DNA of 62,306 bases from Acidobacteriota bacterium (GTDB taxonomy: Bacteria > Acidobacteriota > Thermoanaerobaculia > Multivoradales > Multivoraceae). The stretch spans positions 1 through 62,306 of the forward strand of contig QQVD01000054.1 of the NCBI GenBank assembly GCA_003388555.1, in the 5' to 3' direction. The position numbers and the translations under genes were made by a program. This document shows positions 36,207 to 50,674 of this stretch, in pieces. Positions within the stretch are counted from its first letter, which is position 1; the number at the start of each line of letters is the position of its first letter. The notes beneath the pieces are model-generated. The model was not told the origin of the DNA. It made no database searches and worked only from the letters and a program-made list of their open reading frames with translations.

Positions 36207-37526
36207 TCACGTCACTCCCAGCAGCTCGACCGCGGTCAACGCCATCACTGCGGTCGCCTCGACCATCGCTGCGAGCGAGCAGGACTCGTCCGGCTGGTGC
36301 GCCTGCTCGAGCTCGCCGGGCCCGTAGGCGACGCAGTGCGGGATGCCGGCGATGCGGTCGAAGTGCTTCTGATCGTAGGTACCCGGGCTCGCCACCTGCT
36401 CGGCGGGTCGGCCCAGCACCCGTTGGATCGACGTTTCGAGAGCCGCGACCAGCGGCGATCCGACCGGCGTGCGGGTGGGCTCGACGCTGAGCAGGTCGAC
36501 GATCTCCACCGTGATCGGAGGCTGTTCGTCGGCGAGCTCGCCGAGCACACCCGTCACCTGGGCGCGCACCTCCTCGAGCTCCTCCTCCGGAACGAAGCGA
36601 CGGTCGACGACCAGCTCGCAGCGATCGGCGACGCACGGCGACTGCAGCAGCGCAGCCGGCTCTTCGCCGCTCGGCACCTGACCGCCCCACAACGAGTTGA
36701 GATTGAGGCTGCCCCGACGCGCTCCCTCCGGCACCACCGGCAGCTCGGTGACCACCTTCGCGGCGAGGGGCCCGAGGCGGTCGCGGACCAGCTCGAGAAC
36801 GCGCGTCATGTCACCGATGGCGCTGTGGCCCAGGAAGGGCATCGAGCCGTGTGCGGTGCGGCCACGGGTGACCAGCCGGAACCAGTAGACGCCACGGTGC
36901 CCGACGCAGATCCGCTGCGGCGAGAACGGCTCGGGGATCACCACCCAGCCCACCCGCAGCGGGTCGAGATGGCCCTGCTCGGCCAGATAGCGCACGCCGG
37001 CCTGGCCGCCCGTCTCCTCGTCGACAGTGGCGCTGACCTCGAGCGGACCGGCCAGGCGCACCCCGGCCCTCCGGATCGCCTCACAGGCGTACACCGCGCA
37101 GGCGAGGCCGGCCTTCATGTCGGCACTGCCGCGGCCCCAGAGCCTCCCGTCGCGCAGCGCGCCGGCGAACGGGTCGACGCTCCAGCCGGCGCCCGCCGGC
37201 ACGACGTCGACGTGGCCGTTGAAGTGCAGCGCCGGCGACGTTCCCGATCCGGCGCGGCTGGCCAGTAGGTTGACCCGCGGATGGCGCGCGGTGTGCTCTG
37301 GACGCCCTTCGGCCACGATCCGACGCGTCTCGAAGCCGCATCGGCTCAGCTCCCCCGTCATCAGCTCGGCGCACTCCGCGTATGCCTCCCCCGGCGGATT
37401 CACCGTCGGCACCCGGACCAGGCGCGCGGCGAAGTCGAAGAGCTCCTCACGCAGATCCTCGACGGCGCGCAGCAGGCGCCGCTCCGCGGCTGGTTGCGAG
37501 CGAGCGAGCGACGCGTCGTCCCCCAT
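36207..37526 (-). CDS. M20 family metallopeptidase (ArgE/DapE-like)
   Basis: 439 residues, a dinuclear zinc hydrolase. N-terminal RLVRVPTVNPPGEAYAE; first metal His and catalytic Asp in HFNGHVDVVP; bridging Asp in GRGSADMKAGLA; catalytic Glu and metal ligand in VDEETGG; a dimerisation domain starting VYWFRLVTRGRTAHGSMPFLGHSAI; and C-terminal metal His in DQKHFDRIAGIP or EQAHQPDE. It removes acyl or peptide groups; the exact substrate cannot be told. The N-terminus has no signal peptide. The ATG at 37526 lies 8 nt after a TACGCT hexamer (37535-37540). It is divergent from the P1 peptidase gene. Confidence 0.9.
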   Translation of the reverse strand: MGDDASLARSQPAAERRLLRAVEDLREELFDFAARLVRVPTVNPPGEAYAECAELMTGELSRCGFETRRIVAEGRPEHTARHPRVNLLASRAGSGTSPALHFNGHVDVVPAGAGWSVDPFAGALRDGRLWGRGSADMKAGLACAVYACEAIRRAGVRLAGPLEVSATVDEETGGQAGVRYLAEQGHLDPLRVGWVVIPEPFSPQRICVGHRGVYWFRLVTRGRTAHGSMPFLGHSAIGDMTRVLELVRDRLGPLAAKVVTELPVVPEGARRGSLNLNSLWGGQVPSGEEPAALLQSPCVADRCELVVDRRFVPEEELEEVRAQVTGVLGELADEQPPITVEIVDLLSVEPTRTPVGSPLVAALETSIQRVLGRPAEQVASPGTYDQKHFDRIAGIPHCVAYGPGELEQAHQPDESCSLAAMVEATAVMALTAVELLGVT

Positions 37527-37534
37527 CGCTTCCT

Positions 37535-37656
37535 AGCGTAGCCGAAGGACGCCAGGTCGGGCGCCGGTACCCCGCACGCCTACGGGTGCGGCGCTTACCG
37601 ATCCGGCAGCTCCGCTCCGTTACGAACGGTCGCGGCGCGACGGACTTCGATAGGGT
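37535..37656. promoter_or_regulatory. Divergent leaderless promoter pair (M20 and P1 peptidase genes)
   Basis: Minus strand TACGCT (37535-37540), 8 nt before the ATG at 37526. Plus strand TAGGGT (37651-37656), 11 nt before the ATG at 37668. Neither gene has a Shine-Dalgarno, so both are predicted to start transcription at or within about 5 nt of their start codon. -35 elements are not obvious. Confidence 0.35.
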
Positions 37657-37667
37657 GCCGCTGCGCC

Positions 37668-38936
37668 ATGTTCTCGCCGCGATCCCGGAGCCCTGCCGCC
37701 AGCCCTCCACTGCTCGCGCTGCCCTTCTCCTGCCTCGTGCTCGCGGCCTTGGCCTGGTCGTGCGATGGGCGCCCCGGGGCAGTCGCAGGAGACGCGCCGG
37801 CGGCCGCAACCGGCCAGGACACCCCACGCGCCGACTCCGGAGGCGAAGTGCAGAGCGACGAGACCGCGGTGGCGAGCGCCACGACCGGACCCGAATCCAC
37901 CGACGGGAATCCACCACCGAGGGGCCTGACCGCGGTCGACGGCATCCTCGTCGGTCACGACACCCTCTCGGAGCGACCGACCGGCTGCACCGTCATCCTC
38001 GCGCCCGCCGGCGCCGTCGGCGCGGTCGACGTACGCGGCGGCGCGCCGGCGACGCGCGAGACCGACCTGCTGCGTCCCGAGAACCTGGTCGACACAGTGC
38101 ACGCCGTGGTGCTCTCCGGCGGCTCGGCATACGGTCTCGACAGCGCATCGGGCGTGATGCGACATCTCGAAGAACGAGGCATCGGCTACCCGGTGCGTGG
38201 CGCCGTGGTGCCCATCGTCGTCGGCGCCTCGTTGCTCGACCTCGGAGTCGGCGGTGACGCGGAGGCCGCGAGCATCCGGCCGGACGGCGAGTGTGGCTAC
38301 CGCGCCGCGGCGGCGGCGAGCGGCGACCCGGTCGCCGAGGGCAGCGTCGGGGCCGGCGCCGGCGCCACCGCGGGCAAGATGCTCGGGCTCGAAAGCGCCA
38401 TCAAGACCGGGGTCGGATCGGCCGACATCGGGCTCGACGACGGTCTGGTGATCGCTGCGCTGGTGGCGGTGAACGCCTTCGGCGACGTGGTGGATCCGGC
38501 CAGTGGGAAGATCGTGGCGGGAGCACGCCGCGTCGCGGACGGCGAGGCGGACGCAGCGGCGGCCGCAGGCTCGCTGGACGGGCCCTTCGCCGACGCCCGA
38601 CGACTCCTGCGTCGCGGCGCGCAGACCGGCGGCGCCGCGCTCGAGAACACGACTCTCGCGGTCGTCGCCACCAATGCCAGGCTCGACAAAGCGCAGGCGT
38701 TCAAGGTGGCGCAGATGGCACACGCCGGCTTCGCCCGGGCACTGGTTCCGGCGCACACGATCTTCGACGGCGACGCCATCTTCGTGCTCGCCACCGGCGC
38801 CCTCCCGGGCGAGGTCGACGACGCGGCGGTGTCGCGCATCGGTGCTCTCGCCGCCGAGGTCGTCGCCGACGCCATCGTGCGCTCGGCGACCCAGGCCACT
38901 GGAGCGGCCGGTATTCCGGCGTTGGGGGACCTGTGA
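37668..38936 (+). CDS. P1 (DmpA/BapA-like) N-terminal nucleophile peptidase lipoprotein
   Basis: 422 residues. A signal peptide ending LAALAWSC (Cys32) suggests a lipoprotein, followed by a 50-residue low-complexity Ala/Thr/Gly linker. The catalytic domain has [72 protein letters not shown] and the self-cleavage site [11 protein letters not shown] (Thr after Asn as nucleophile). Family members are aminopeptidases acting on D- or beta-amino peptides. Its stop overlaps the GTG of the SDR gene. Divergent from the M20 peptidase gene. Confidence 0.9.
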   Translation: MFSPRSRSPAASPPLLALPFSCLVLAALAWSCDGRPGAVAGDAPAAATGQDTPRADSGGEVQSDETAVASATTGPESTDGNPPPRGLTAVDGILVGHDTLSERPTGCTVILAPAGAVGAVDVRGGAPATRETDLLRPENLVDTVHAVVLSGGSAYGLDSASGVMRHLEERGIGYPVRGAVVPIVVGASLLDLGVGGDAEAASIRPDGECGYRAAAAASGDPVAEGSVGAGAGATAGKMLGLESAIKTGVGSADIGLDDGLVIAALVAVNAFGDVVDPASGKIVAGARRVADGEADAAAAAGSLDGPFADARRLLRRGAQTGGAALENTTLAVVATNARLDKAQAFKVAQMAHAGFARALVPAHTIFDGDAIFVLATGALPGEVDDAAVSRIGALAAEVVADAIVRSATQATGAAGIPALGDL

Positions 38937-39760
38937 GCGACGCCTCGGCGACTTCGCCCTTCTCGCTCGCAGGTCGCTCGGTGGCGGTGATCGGCGGCGG
39001 CGCCGGCATCGGCAGGGCCACCGCCCTCGCCGCCGCCCGCGCCGGCGCTCGGGTCCACTGCCTCGATCTCGACGAGATCGCCGCCGGCGACGCAGCGCGC
39101 GAGGTCGGAGCCGTTGCCGGCCGTGCCGCGGCAGGCTCGGCAGGGGCCATCGACGTCGCCGACCGGGCCAGCGTCGACGAGGCCTTCGCCGCCCTCGACG
39201 CCGAGACCGGAGACGGTGGCGCGCCGCTCTCCGGCGTCGTCTGCACCCCCGGGATCAACGTGCGCAAGCCGCTGGCCCGCTACGAGCAGGACGAGTTCGA
39301 GCGCGTCGTGCGGGTGAACCTGGGCGGCGCCCTCAACGTGCTGCGGGCGGCCGCTCCCCGCCTCGCCCGATCCGGGGGCGGCAGCATCGTCCTCTTCTCG
39401 TCGATCCGCTCGCTGGTGGTGGAGCCCGGTCAGGGCGTCTACGCCGCGACCAAGGCCGGCATCGTGCAGCTCGCCAGGACGGCGGCCGCGGAGTGGGGCT
39501 CGCGCGGCGTGCGGGTGAACGCGGTGGCGCCGGGCGTCGTCGAGACGCCGCTGACGCGACCCATCCGCTCCGACCCTGCCTGGTCGGGCGCCTACGCCAG
39601 CAAGAACGCCCTCGGCCGATGGGCTCGACCCGAGGAGATCGCGGCGCCGACCGTCTTCCTGCTCTCCGACGCTGCCAGCTACGTCACCGGGGCGGTGTTC
39701 TTCGTCGACGGTGGCTGGACCGCGATCGACGGTCGCTTCCAGCCTCCCGGCATGGACTGA
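38933..39760 (+). CDS. Short-chain dehydrogenase/reductase
   Basis: 275 residues, classical SDR. Cofactor loop [12 protein letters not shown] (near residue 20), acidic Asp in HCLDLDE favouring NAD(H), [10 protein letters not shown], catalytic Ser in [10 protein letters not shown], Tyr-x3-Lys in [25 protein letters not shown], and the C-terminal [14 protein letters not shown]. Substrate unknown; the fold resembles 3-oxoacyl-ACP reductase-like and sugar dehydrogenases. GTG at 38933 overlaps the P1 peptidase stop (GTGA) and is served by GGGGGA at 38924-38929, so the two are translationally coupled. Confidence 0.9.
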   Translation: MSDASATSPFSLAGRSVAVIGGGAGIGRATALAAARAGARVHCLDLDEIAAGDAAREVGAVAGRAAAGSAGAIDVADRASVDEAFAALDAETGDGGAPLSGVVCTPGINVRKPLARYEQDEFERVVRVNLGGALNVLRAAAPRLARSGGGSIVLFSSIRSLVVEPGQGVYAATKAGIVQLARTAAAEWGSRGVRVNAVAPGVVETPLTRPIRSDPAWSGAYASKNALGRWARPEEIAAPTVFLLSDAASYVTGAVFFVDGGWTAIDGRFQPPGMD

Positions 39761-39806
39761 GCGGGGCTCGGCGCGGCCCGTGGTCGCGCCACGGGCCGTC
39801 GACGAA

Positions 39807-41534
<1,728 letters not shown>

Positions 41535-43282
41535 ACGGATCTCCTCACGTGCGCCGCGGGCCGTCTTGGCGGAGACGGCGCCGGCGACTTGGCTGCGATA
41601 GGCGCACCGTCGTGGGGGCGGTGCGGCTCATGTCGATACAAAAAGAAAACTCTGGCGAAGCGACGGGGGTTCGGCTGGGGTCTGTCGTCGGCAGCGCCAC
41701 GGCGGCGTGGATTCGTGATGCCGTGCGTTCGGGACGCCGGACGCGGAGCGCGCGGCGCTCGATGTGGAGGGCAGAAGGAGCGGGCTCGCGCTCACGCGGT
41801 CGGCCATGCCCGAACCGGTAGACGCGCGAGACGCGCGCCCTGTTGCAGGCGCCGCCGAGCGCCGCCTAAGGCGTTCGACGGACCTGAGCGCCCCGGTTCC
41901 GGTCGTCGGACCGGACGGTGTCTTCTTCAGCAGCACTCCAACCTACGAAAGCGGCACGAATCGCGAGGTTCCGACGCCGAGCAATCGAGGTGAGCTGCGT
42001 TGGGGGAGGCAGAGCGCGGGATGCCTCGACTTGCGGACCGTAGCCGCCGGCAGCAGTCGACTGATCGAACCGGGACGGTGTCGGGTCCGCGACACCGCGA
42101 ACCCTGGACCCCAGCCCGGGTGGCGATGCTGAGAACCCACTGCTCCTGCAACACATTCCACCCCTGGGCCGGCTGCGATCTTAACAAGATCCCGACCCGA
42201 CTTCGAAGATCGTCCGGGGTCGGTCGGCGCTGGCGCCCGAGGCCGGACGAAGACGCAACCGACTCCGCCGACCGGAGCAGGGCGGCGAACGGTCCAAAGG
42301 GAGTCGGCGAACCCACCGGGTGCCCGCTCGACAGGTCGGTGATCCGCGGTCGCGACCGAAGGCGTGGAGGAGACGGGAGTGTGCTATGTTGCGCCGCGGA
42401 GAGAGTCCGACCGAGCCCGAGCCGGTCGATGCAACCTCCGCTCTCTCAACGATTTCCGCTTCGTCGCTCAGCGGCTCGCCAGCGAGCCGAGACCGAGCCC
42501 GCAACGCCTCCAGAGGCGCAGCGCCAAGTGCCGGAGGGCACACCCGGGATGCCGACCGTCGTTGGACTGATCGGCCCCGGAGCGCCGGCCGCCCAACCAG
42601 ACGGAGCGCCGATCCGGCGCTCGACGACGGCGCGCAGGCTCTTCACCGATTCCGCTCCTGTGGACACAACGTCTCATCGGCCCCTCGCCTTCGACGCGCC
42701 ACCTCCCGTCCGCCCCCTCGGCGCACGGTCGGAGGGCGCGCCGCGCGCGGCCCGAGGACCCGACTCCAACCCGCCTCGGCTCGCCAGCCTCCGACCTGCG
42801 CAGCACCTTCGCTCCGGCGTTCGTGCCCACGGGTCGAGCCTGTCGCCGACGGCGGCTCGGCCGGTCGTGGGTGCAGGCGTCTCGCGCAGGAGCCGAGGTC
42901 CCCTAACAGGAAGCTCCTTCCCCCACCTGCGCAGCGCAGCGTCGCATCGGATCTGAACCGTCCGAAACGCGTTGCGGCGACCGGCTCGCTCGAGCCTCCA
43001 GCCGCCGCGACGCCAACGGGTCCCGAGCACGACGAAGTCGCAGAGCCGCCGAGCCCTGAGCCCTAGCGGGCGACAGCGGCGGCCGGCTACTTCTTTTCCT
43101 CGTGCCGGCCGAGCCCCCGGGTCGGTCGGGTCCGCCGCCCTCGAGCACCTCTTCACTCCGCGGCTGTCGCCGAGCCGACGAGGCCTCGAGGCCGTCGCTG
43201 CCGCCGTACCTCACCCCGATCCGATGACGGTCGTGGCCGAGGCACGACGACTGCGCCCTTCCCAGACAAGGAAAAAAGCATC
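41535..43282. other. 1.75-kb apparently non-coding divergent region between rpoD and rne
   Basis: The longest gene-free stretch. Open frames exist (one of 318 codons from 42000) but are Arg/Pro/Ser-rich, lack ribosome sites and show no family motif. An A/T-rich island at about 41634-41652 may hold the rpoD promoter. At 42382-42390 TGCTATGTT matches an extended -10 and could start an rne leader of nearly 0.9 kb. A tRNA-Leu-like fragment near 41800-41910 was rejected. I found no RNase P, tmRNA or SRP RNA signature. Confidence 0.5.
42382..42390 (+). promoter_or_regulatory. Candidate extended -10 upstream of rne
   Basis: TGCTATGTT fits TGnTAnnnT. The -35 position (GCGTGG) is poor. If used, the rne leader would be about 885 nt. 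Confidence 0.3.
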
Positions 43283-45703
<2,421 letters not shown>

Positions 45704-45820
45704 TCGGCGTCGCCGCGGCGCTCCGCAGGGCGGCTCGAGCTGGCGCCGGCCTCGACGCCGATCGGCGACCGGACCCAGCAGCGGCGGATCGGGCGGCGGT
45801 GACGCCGCCCGAGCGCCGAC

Positions 45821-46816
45821 TCAGTCCTGCCGCGCCAGCAGCCACCAGCGCATCGTCTCGCTGACGATCTCCGGCGCATCCTGCTGCACGAAGTGGCCGG
45901 CACCCGGAACGGTGACCAGGGTCCAGTCCTTGCTCAGCCACTTCCAGGTGTCGTTGAGGCCGCCGGCATGCAGCGCCGTGTCCTCCAGGCCGTGGAACTG
46001 CAGCACCGGCATCTCGGCCTTGGGACCGGGGTTCTCCTGCACCGCGAACCAGCGGCCGGCGACGTCGCCGGCCGGGTAGTTGGCCTTGTAGTAGTTCAGC
46101 ATGGCGTCGAAGTCGGAGCGCTCGAACGCCTCCACGTAGTGCTTGCGGGCCTCGGGGTCGGTGACCCAGCCGGCGAGGGTCTGCGGCTTCATCGGCATGC
46201 CGAAGAAGGCGCGCGGATCGGAGGCGTCGTACTCGATGAAGTTGCGGGCGTACTCGGAGTTCTTGTACTGCACCGGGTTGGTGGCCAGCTCACGGGCCAT
46301 GCCGTTGGGGTGCGGCAGGTTGAGGATGATCAGGTTCTCGACCACCTGGGGCACGTTGAGCGCCACCTGCCAGGCGACGGCGCCGCCCCAGTCGTGCCCG
46401 ACGACGGTGGCCTTCTCGGCCCCGAGGCTCCTGATCACCGCGACGACGTCGCCGACCAGGTGCTGCATGCCGTAGCTGTCGACGCCCTCGGGCTTGTCGC
46501 TCAGGTTGTAGCCGCGCTGGTCGATGGCAACGACGCGGAAGTCCTGCGCCAGGGCCTCCATCTGATCGCGCCACGAGTACCAGAAGTCCGGGAAGCCGTG
46601 GACCATCACCACCAGCGGCCCCTCGCCGAGCGCCGCATAGTGGATCTTCACCTCGCCGTTCTGGGCGTAGCCGTGCTCCACCCGGTCGATCAGCGGTGCG
46701 TCGACCGCGAGCACAGCGCCAGGTGACGCCACGGCCACCGCGGCCAGCAGCAGCACGGCGAACCCCATCGACCTCACACGGCACACGGCTCTCGGTCTCG
46801 CCATCGAGCGCTCCAT
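45821..46816 (-). CDS. Exported epoxide hydrolase-like alpha/beta hydrolase
   Basis: 331 residues. A signal peptide (hydrophobic 18-37, ending VLAVDA) and an alpha/beta hydrolase domain: oxyanion HGFPDFW (about 73), nucleophile Asp142 in [10 protein letters not shown], a lid domain (about 180-270) with several tyrosines ([18 protein letters not shown]) and catalytic His in [12 protein letters not shown]. An Asp nucleophile in this position is typical of epoxide hydrolases and haloalkane dehalogenases; the lid tyrosines favour epoxide hydrolase. Periplasmic. AGGAGG (46823-46828) sets the ATG. It ends about 120 bp after the convergent rne gene. Confidence 0.88.
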   Translation of the reverse strand: MERSMARPRAVCRVRSMGFAVLLLAAVAVASPGAVLAVDAPLIDRVEHGYAQNGEVKIHYAALGEGPLVVMVHGFPDFWYSWRDQMEALAQDFRVVAIDQRGYNLSDKPEGVDSYGMQHLVGDVVAVIRSLGAEKATVVGHDWGGAVAWQVALNVPQVVENLIILNLPHPNGMARELATNPVQYKNSEYARNFIEYDASDPRAFFGMPMKPQTLAGWVTDPEARKHYVEAFERSDFDAMLNYYKANYPAGDVAGRWFAVQENPGPKAEMPVLQFHGLEDTALHAGGLNDTWKWLSKDWTLVTVPGAGHFVQQDAPEIVSETMRWWLLARQD

Positions 46817-46965
46817 CACCCACCTCCTCGCTATCGCGGTCTCTCTCCGTTCGTCGGTGCCGCTCATCATACTCAGCGGTCCGCTGTGACAGGCTCGCGC
46901 CGACGAACACGATCCCGCCCGGATCTCCACGTCAGCGCCGCGCTCACGCATCCCGGAGACCGCCG

Positions 46966-49278
46966 ATGACCACCGCCCCAGCCGACCGAAAGAACAGCCG
47001 CGACTCCACCGGCGCCGAGACCCTGCGCGTAGGCCGCGAGGTCAAGCTGCTCGACGGTCCGGTCAAGGTCCGTGGTGCCCTCGACTTCTGCGCCGATCTC
47101 GAGCTGCGCGGAGTGCTCGAGGCGCGCCTGGTGCTCAGCCCTCACGCCCACGCCAGGGTCGACTCGGTCGACGTCGAGGCGGCACGCCGGGTTCCCGGCG
47201 TGGTGCAGGTGATCACCGCCGCCGAGCTGCCGAGGAAGCGGCCGTCGAGCCGCTCGACGCTGCTGTTGGCCGGCGACCGGGTGCGCTTCGTCGGCCATCC
47301 GGTGGCGCTGGTGATCGCCGAGTCGGAGGCGGCGGCCCAGGACGGCGCCGACGCGGTCGTCGTCGAGTACAGCCCGCTGCCCGCGGTGACCGATCTCGAG
47401 CAGGCGCTCGACCCGCAGGCCCCCGAGGTGTGGCCCGAGGGCAAGCCCGGCGCCTCCGAGGAGGCCGCCGCGCACGGTGCCGCCGGCGGCGGCGGCACCA
47501 AGGACCTCGGCGCCCCCAACGTCGCCAGCCGCACTCCCTTCTCGCGCGGTGATGTCGCCGCAGGGCTCGCCGAGAGCGACGTGGTCATCGAGCGCACCTT
47601 CCGTACCGCCCCGGTGCACCAGGCCTACATCGAGCCGCACGCCACGCTGGTGGTGCCCGATCCGGTCGGGCCCGGTGCCACGGTCTACTCCTCCACCCAG
47701 GCCACCTTCAACGTGCGCGACGCCGTCGCCGCGGCGCTCGGGGTCGAGCACACCCAGGTGCGGGCCGTCGGCACCCCGGTGGGCGGCGGGTTCGGCGGCA
47801 AGTTCGTGCTCTACGAGCCGCTCGTCGCGCTGGCGACGCAGCGGGTCGGGCGGCCGGTGCGCCTGGTGCTCACCCGGATGGAGGAGATGAGCGCCGCGAC
47901 CCCGGCGCCCGAGACCCGGGTGCGCCTCAAGCTCGGCGCCAGGAGCGACGGCACCCTGCACGCGCTCGATGCCGAGATGGTCACCGACAACGGCTGCTTC
48001 CCGGCCTCGATGGGAGTGCTCGCCGGGGTCCTGCTCGGCTCGCACTACAAGTTCCCCCACCTGCGCGTCGAAGGCATCGAGGTGCTCACCCACCGCGCCT
48101 CCACCGGCGCCTACCGCGCCCCCAGCGCGCCACAGGCCGCGTTCGCCCTGGAGAGCGCGATGGACGAGCTGGCGCGCGAGCTGGGCATCGATCCGATCGA
48201 GCTGCGGCTGCGCAACGCCAGCCACCCGGGCGACCCGATGGCGATGGGCGCGCCATGGCCGTCGATGGGGCTAACCGAGGTGCTCGAGGCGGTGCAGTCA
48301 CACCCGCTCTGGCAGCAGCGCGAGCAGATCCGCGCCGAGGGCCGCGGCGTCGGCGTCGCCGTCGGCGGCTGGCCAGGCGGCACCGAGCCGGCGGCGGCCG
48401 CCTGCGCCCTGCAGTCCGACGGCACCGTACAGGTACATCTCGGCACCGCCGACATCACCGGCACCGACACCGGGTTCGCGGCGATCGCCGCCGAGGTCTT
48501 CGGCGTCGAGCCCGACCGGGTGCGCATCGCCAAGGCCGACACCAGCTCGAGCCCCTACGCCGGGGCGTCGGGCGGCTCGAAGACCATCTACACCGTCGGC
48601 CCCGCGGTGATCGAGGCGGCCCAGGAAGCGCGTCGTCAGACGCTGGAGCTCGCCGCCCAGGCGCTCGAAGCCGATCCCGAGGACCTCGAGATCCAGGACG
48701 GCGCCGTGAACGTCAAGGGCTCGCCCGACAAGTCGGTCTCGCTGGCCACGATCGCCTCGCGCACGATGCGCTTCGGCAGTCGCCAGGCGCCCGTCTTCGG
48801 CCAGGGACGTCACGCCCAGCAGATGCCCTCGCCGGGCTCCTGCGCCCAACTCGCCGAGGTCGAGGTCGACGAGGAGACCGGCCACGTCACCCTGCACCGG
48901 TTGGTCGTGGCCCAGGACGTCGGCAAGGCGATCAATCCGTTGCTGGTGCGCGGCCAGATGGCAGGCGGCGCGCTGCAGGGGGTCGGCTTCGCGCTCTACG
49001 AACAGCTCGTCTACGACGAGCAGGGCCAGGTGCAGACGGCGACCTTCAGCGACTACGCGGTACCGCACAGCACCGCGGCGCCGCCCGAGCTCGACCTCAT
49101 CGTCGTCGAGGTGCCTTCGCCGGTCGGGCCGTTCGGCGCCCGCGGCGTCGGCGAGCCTCCGATCATCGCCACCGCCGGCGCGATCGGCAACGCGATCCGC
49201 GATGCGGTGGGGGTACGGCTCGACCACCTGCCGATGACCGCTCCGCGCGTGCTCGCGGCGCTGGCGGAACGAGACTGA
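46966..49278 (+). CDS. Xanthine dehydrogenase family molybdopterin-binding subunit
   Basis: 770 residues. The aldehyde oxidase/xanthine dehydrogenase a/b hammerhead (47-150, [21 protein letters not shown]) leads to the molybdopterin-binding domain: [36 protein letters not shown] (with the AYR motif), [15 protein letters not shown] and the catalytic-Glu motif [10 protein letters not shown] near the C-terminus. It would hydroxylate an aldehyde or N-heterocycle. The 2Fe-2S and FAD subunits that normally accompany it are absent on both sides, so it must pair with distant partners or work differently. GGAG 9-12 nt upstream supports the ATG. Confidence 0.92.
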   Translation: MTTAPADRKNSRDSTGAETLRVGREVKLLDGPVKVRGALDFCADLELRGVLEARLVLSPHAHARVDSVDVEAARRVPGVVQVITAAELPRKRPSSRSTLLLAGDRVRFVGHPVALVIAESEAAAQDGADAVVVEYSPLPAVTDLEQALDPQAPEVWPEGKPGASEEAAAHGAAGGGGTKDLGAPNVASRTPFSRGDVAAGLAESDVVIERTFRTAPVHQAYIEPHATLVVPDPVGPGATVYSSTQATFNVRDAVAAALGVEHTQVRAVGTPVGGGFGGKFVLYEPLVALATQRVGRPVRLVLTRMEEMSAATPAPETRVRLKLGARSDGTLHALDAEMVTDNGCFPASMGVLAGVLLGSHYKFPHLRVEGIEVLTHRASTGAYRAPSAPQAAFALESAMDELARELGIDPIELRLRNASHPGDPMAMGAPWPSMGLTEVLEAVQSHPLWQQREQIRAEGRGVGVAVGGWPGGTEPAAAACALQSDGTVQVHLGTADITGTDTGFAAIAAEVFGVEPDRVRIAKADTSSSPYAGASGGSKTIYTVGPAVIEAAQEARRQTLELAAQALEADPEDLEIQDGAVNVKGSPDKSVSLATIASRTMRFGSRQAPVFGQGRHAQQMPSPGSCAQLAEVEVDEETGHVTLHRLVVAQDVGKAINPLLVRGQMAGGALQGVGFALYEQLVYDEQGQVQTATFSDYAVPHSTAAPPELDLIVVEVPSPVGPFGARGVGEPPIIATAGAIGNAIRDAVGVRLDHLPMTAPRVLAALAERD

Positions 49279-49369
49279 GCGGCACGGGGAGTCCGCTGGA
49301 GACGGCTCCGCAACCGACCTCGTTGCCTGGCCGGCGACGGCTGACGACTCCCGACTCCTCCACCACCCG

Positions 49370-50674
49370 GTGAAACGGCAGACCCGCCTCCGCCTGGTGC
49401 TGCTCGCCGTGGCCTGCCTGCTCGGCGCCGGGGTCGTGGAGCTCGGCGTGCGGCTCCTGCTGCAGCGCACCGTCGACGGACAGCTGCACTTCCGGCGCGC
49501 ACCCATCCGGCCCTACGTGCTGCCGCTCGAGCACACCCGCCGGATGATCGCGGCGTACGAACAGAGGCAGGAGCGAGCCGGCCTCGTGCACGACCCCGAC
49601 CTCGGCTGGACCCTGGCGGCGGGGCGCGGCGGGATCAACGGAGTCGGAGCCCGTGCCGGGGTCGAGCACTCGCACCTGACGCCGCCCGGCGTGCTACGCA
49701 TCGCCGTCTTCGGCGACTCGTTCACCCACGGCGACGAGGTCTCCAGCGAGCAGACCTGGGCCCACGCGCTGCAGGAGGAGCTGCGCGCCGAGGGACTCGC
49801 CGTCGAGGTGCTGAACTTCGGAGTGCCGGCGTTCGCGATCGACCAGGCCTACCTGCGCTGGCGCGATCGGCGGCAGGTGGTCCGACCCGACGTCGTTGTG
49901 CACGGCTTCGTCTACGAGGACGTCTACCGCAACCTCAACGTCTTCCGGACGCTCTACGTCACCTCCAGCGAGCTCCCGTTCACCAAGCCGCGCTTCGTGC
50001 TGAGCGACGGCGGGCTGGAGCTGGTCAACCATCCCGTGATGCCGCTCGATGCGATCGTGCCGACCCTCGAGGCCTTCCCGGACCATCCGCTGGCGCAGCA
50101 CGAGACCTACTACCAGCCGTCGCACTACCTCGCCCGACCGTGGTGGCGTGCGCGGTCGATCGGCCTGGCCGTGGCGGGCCTGCGGAGGCTCGACGTCGGC
50201 CCGCGAGGCGTCCGCCTCGACGACGAGGTGCACTCCGTGCCGACCAGCTTCCACGACCTCGACGGGGAGGCGGCCCAGCTGACCCTGGCGATCTGGCAAC
50301 GTTGGTCGCAGGAGGTGGCTGGCGACGACGCCCTGTTCGTCCTGCTGCACCTGCCGCGCGACAAGGACCTCGAGCGCTTCCGCACCACCGGCCGGATGGT
50401 CTACGAACCGCTGCACGCCGCCGCCGGCGAACGGTTCGTGATGGTCGAGACCCGGGAGGTGCTCGCCGAAGCGACCGCGACCCGGCTGTTCATGCCCCAC
50501 CGTCACTACACTCCGGCAGCGAATCGGTTGGTGGCCCAGCAGCTCGCGGACAGGCTGCTCGACCTCGCCCCGCGCTGGGCCCGACCCTCCGCCGAACCGA
50601 GCCCTGGCGCGCCGCCGGACGGCGCACCCGCTGCGGCGCCGGCGCCGAGGGTCGGCCCGGAGACGCCGCCATGA
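49370..50674 (+). CDS. Membrane-anchored SGNH/GDSL-like hydrolase
   Basis: 434 residues. An N-terminal membrane anchor (about 8-25), a first region with VHDPDLGWTLAAG, then an SGNH core: nucleophile block IAVFGDSFTHGDEVSSEQTWAHALQEEL (Ser in GDSFT), a Gly/Asn strand VLNFGVPAFAIDQAYLRW, a (V/I)VHGFVYEDVYRN segment, and C-terminal HYTPAANRLVAQQLADRL supplying the catalytic His. The fold is shared with lipases, esterases and sugar O-acetyl esterases or transferases; acting outside the cytoplasmic membrane, it may modify envelope polysaccharide. GTG start. Its last codon overlaps the ATG of the next gene (ATGA). Confidence 0.72.
   Translation: MKRQTRLRLVLLAVACLLGAGVVELGVRLLLQRTVDGQLHFRRAPIRPYVLPLEHTRRMIAAYEQRQERAGLVHDPDLGWTLAAGRGGINGVGARAGVEHSHLTPPGVLRIAVFGDSFTHGDEVSSEQTWAHALQEELRAEGLAVEVLNFGVPAFAIDQAYLRWRDRRQVVRPDVVVHGFVYEDVYRNLNVFRTLYVTSSELPFTKPRFVLSDGGLELVNHPVMPLDAIVPTLEAFPDHPLAQHETYYQPSHYLARPWWRARSIGLAVAGLRRLDVGPRGVRLDDEVHSVPTSFHDLDGEAAQLTLAIWQRWSQEVAGDDALFVLLHLPRDKDLERFRTTGRMVYEPLHAAAGERFVMVETREVLAEATATRLFMPHRHYTPAANRLVAQQLADRLLDLAPRWARPSAEPSPGAPPDGAPAAAPAPRVGPETPP

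Noticed and set aside
41800-41910. tRNA-Leu-like stretch (GAACCGGTAGACGCGC, then an anticodon-arm-like hairpin)
   Set aside because: No matching acceptor stem, the anticodon loop would have eight bases, and the T-arm lacks a proper GTTCGANTC loop with a paired stem.
42000-42956. 318-codon open frame between rpoD and rne
   Set aside because: Arg/Ser/Pro-rich composition typical of non-coding high-GC frames, no ribosome site and no recognisable motif; several equally long frames overlap it on both strands.
43160-43282. RNase P, tmRNA or SRP RNA in the rne upstream region
   Set aside because: None of the conserved core sequences of these RNAs could be found on either strand between rpoD and rne.
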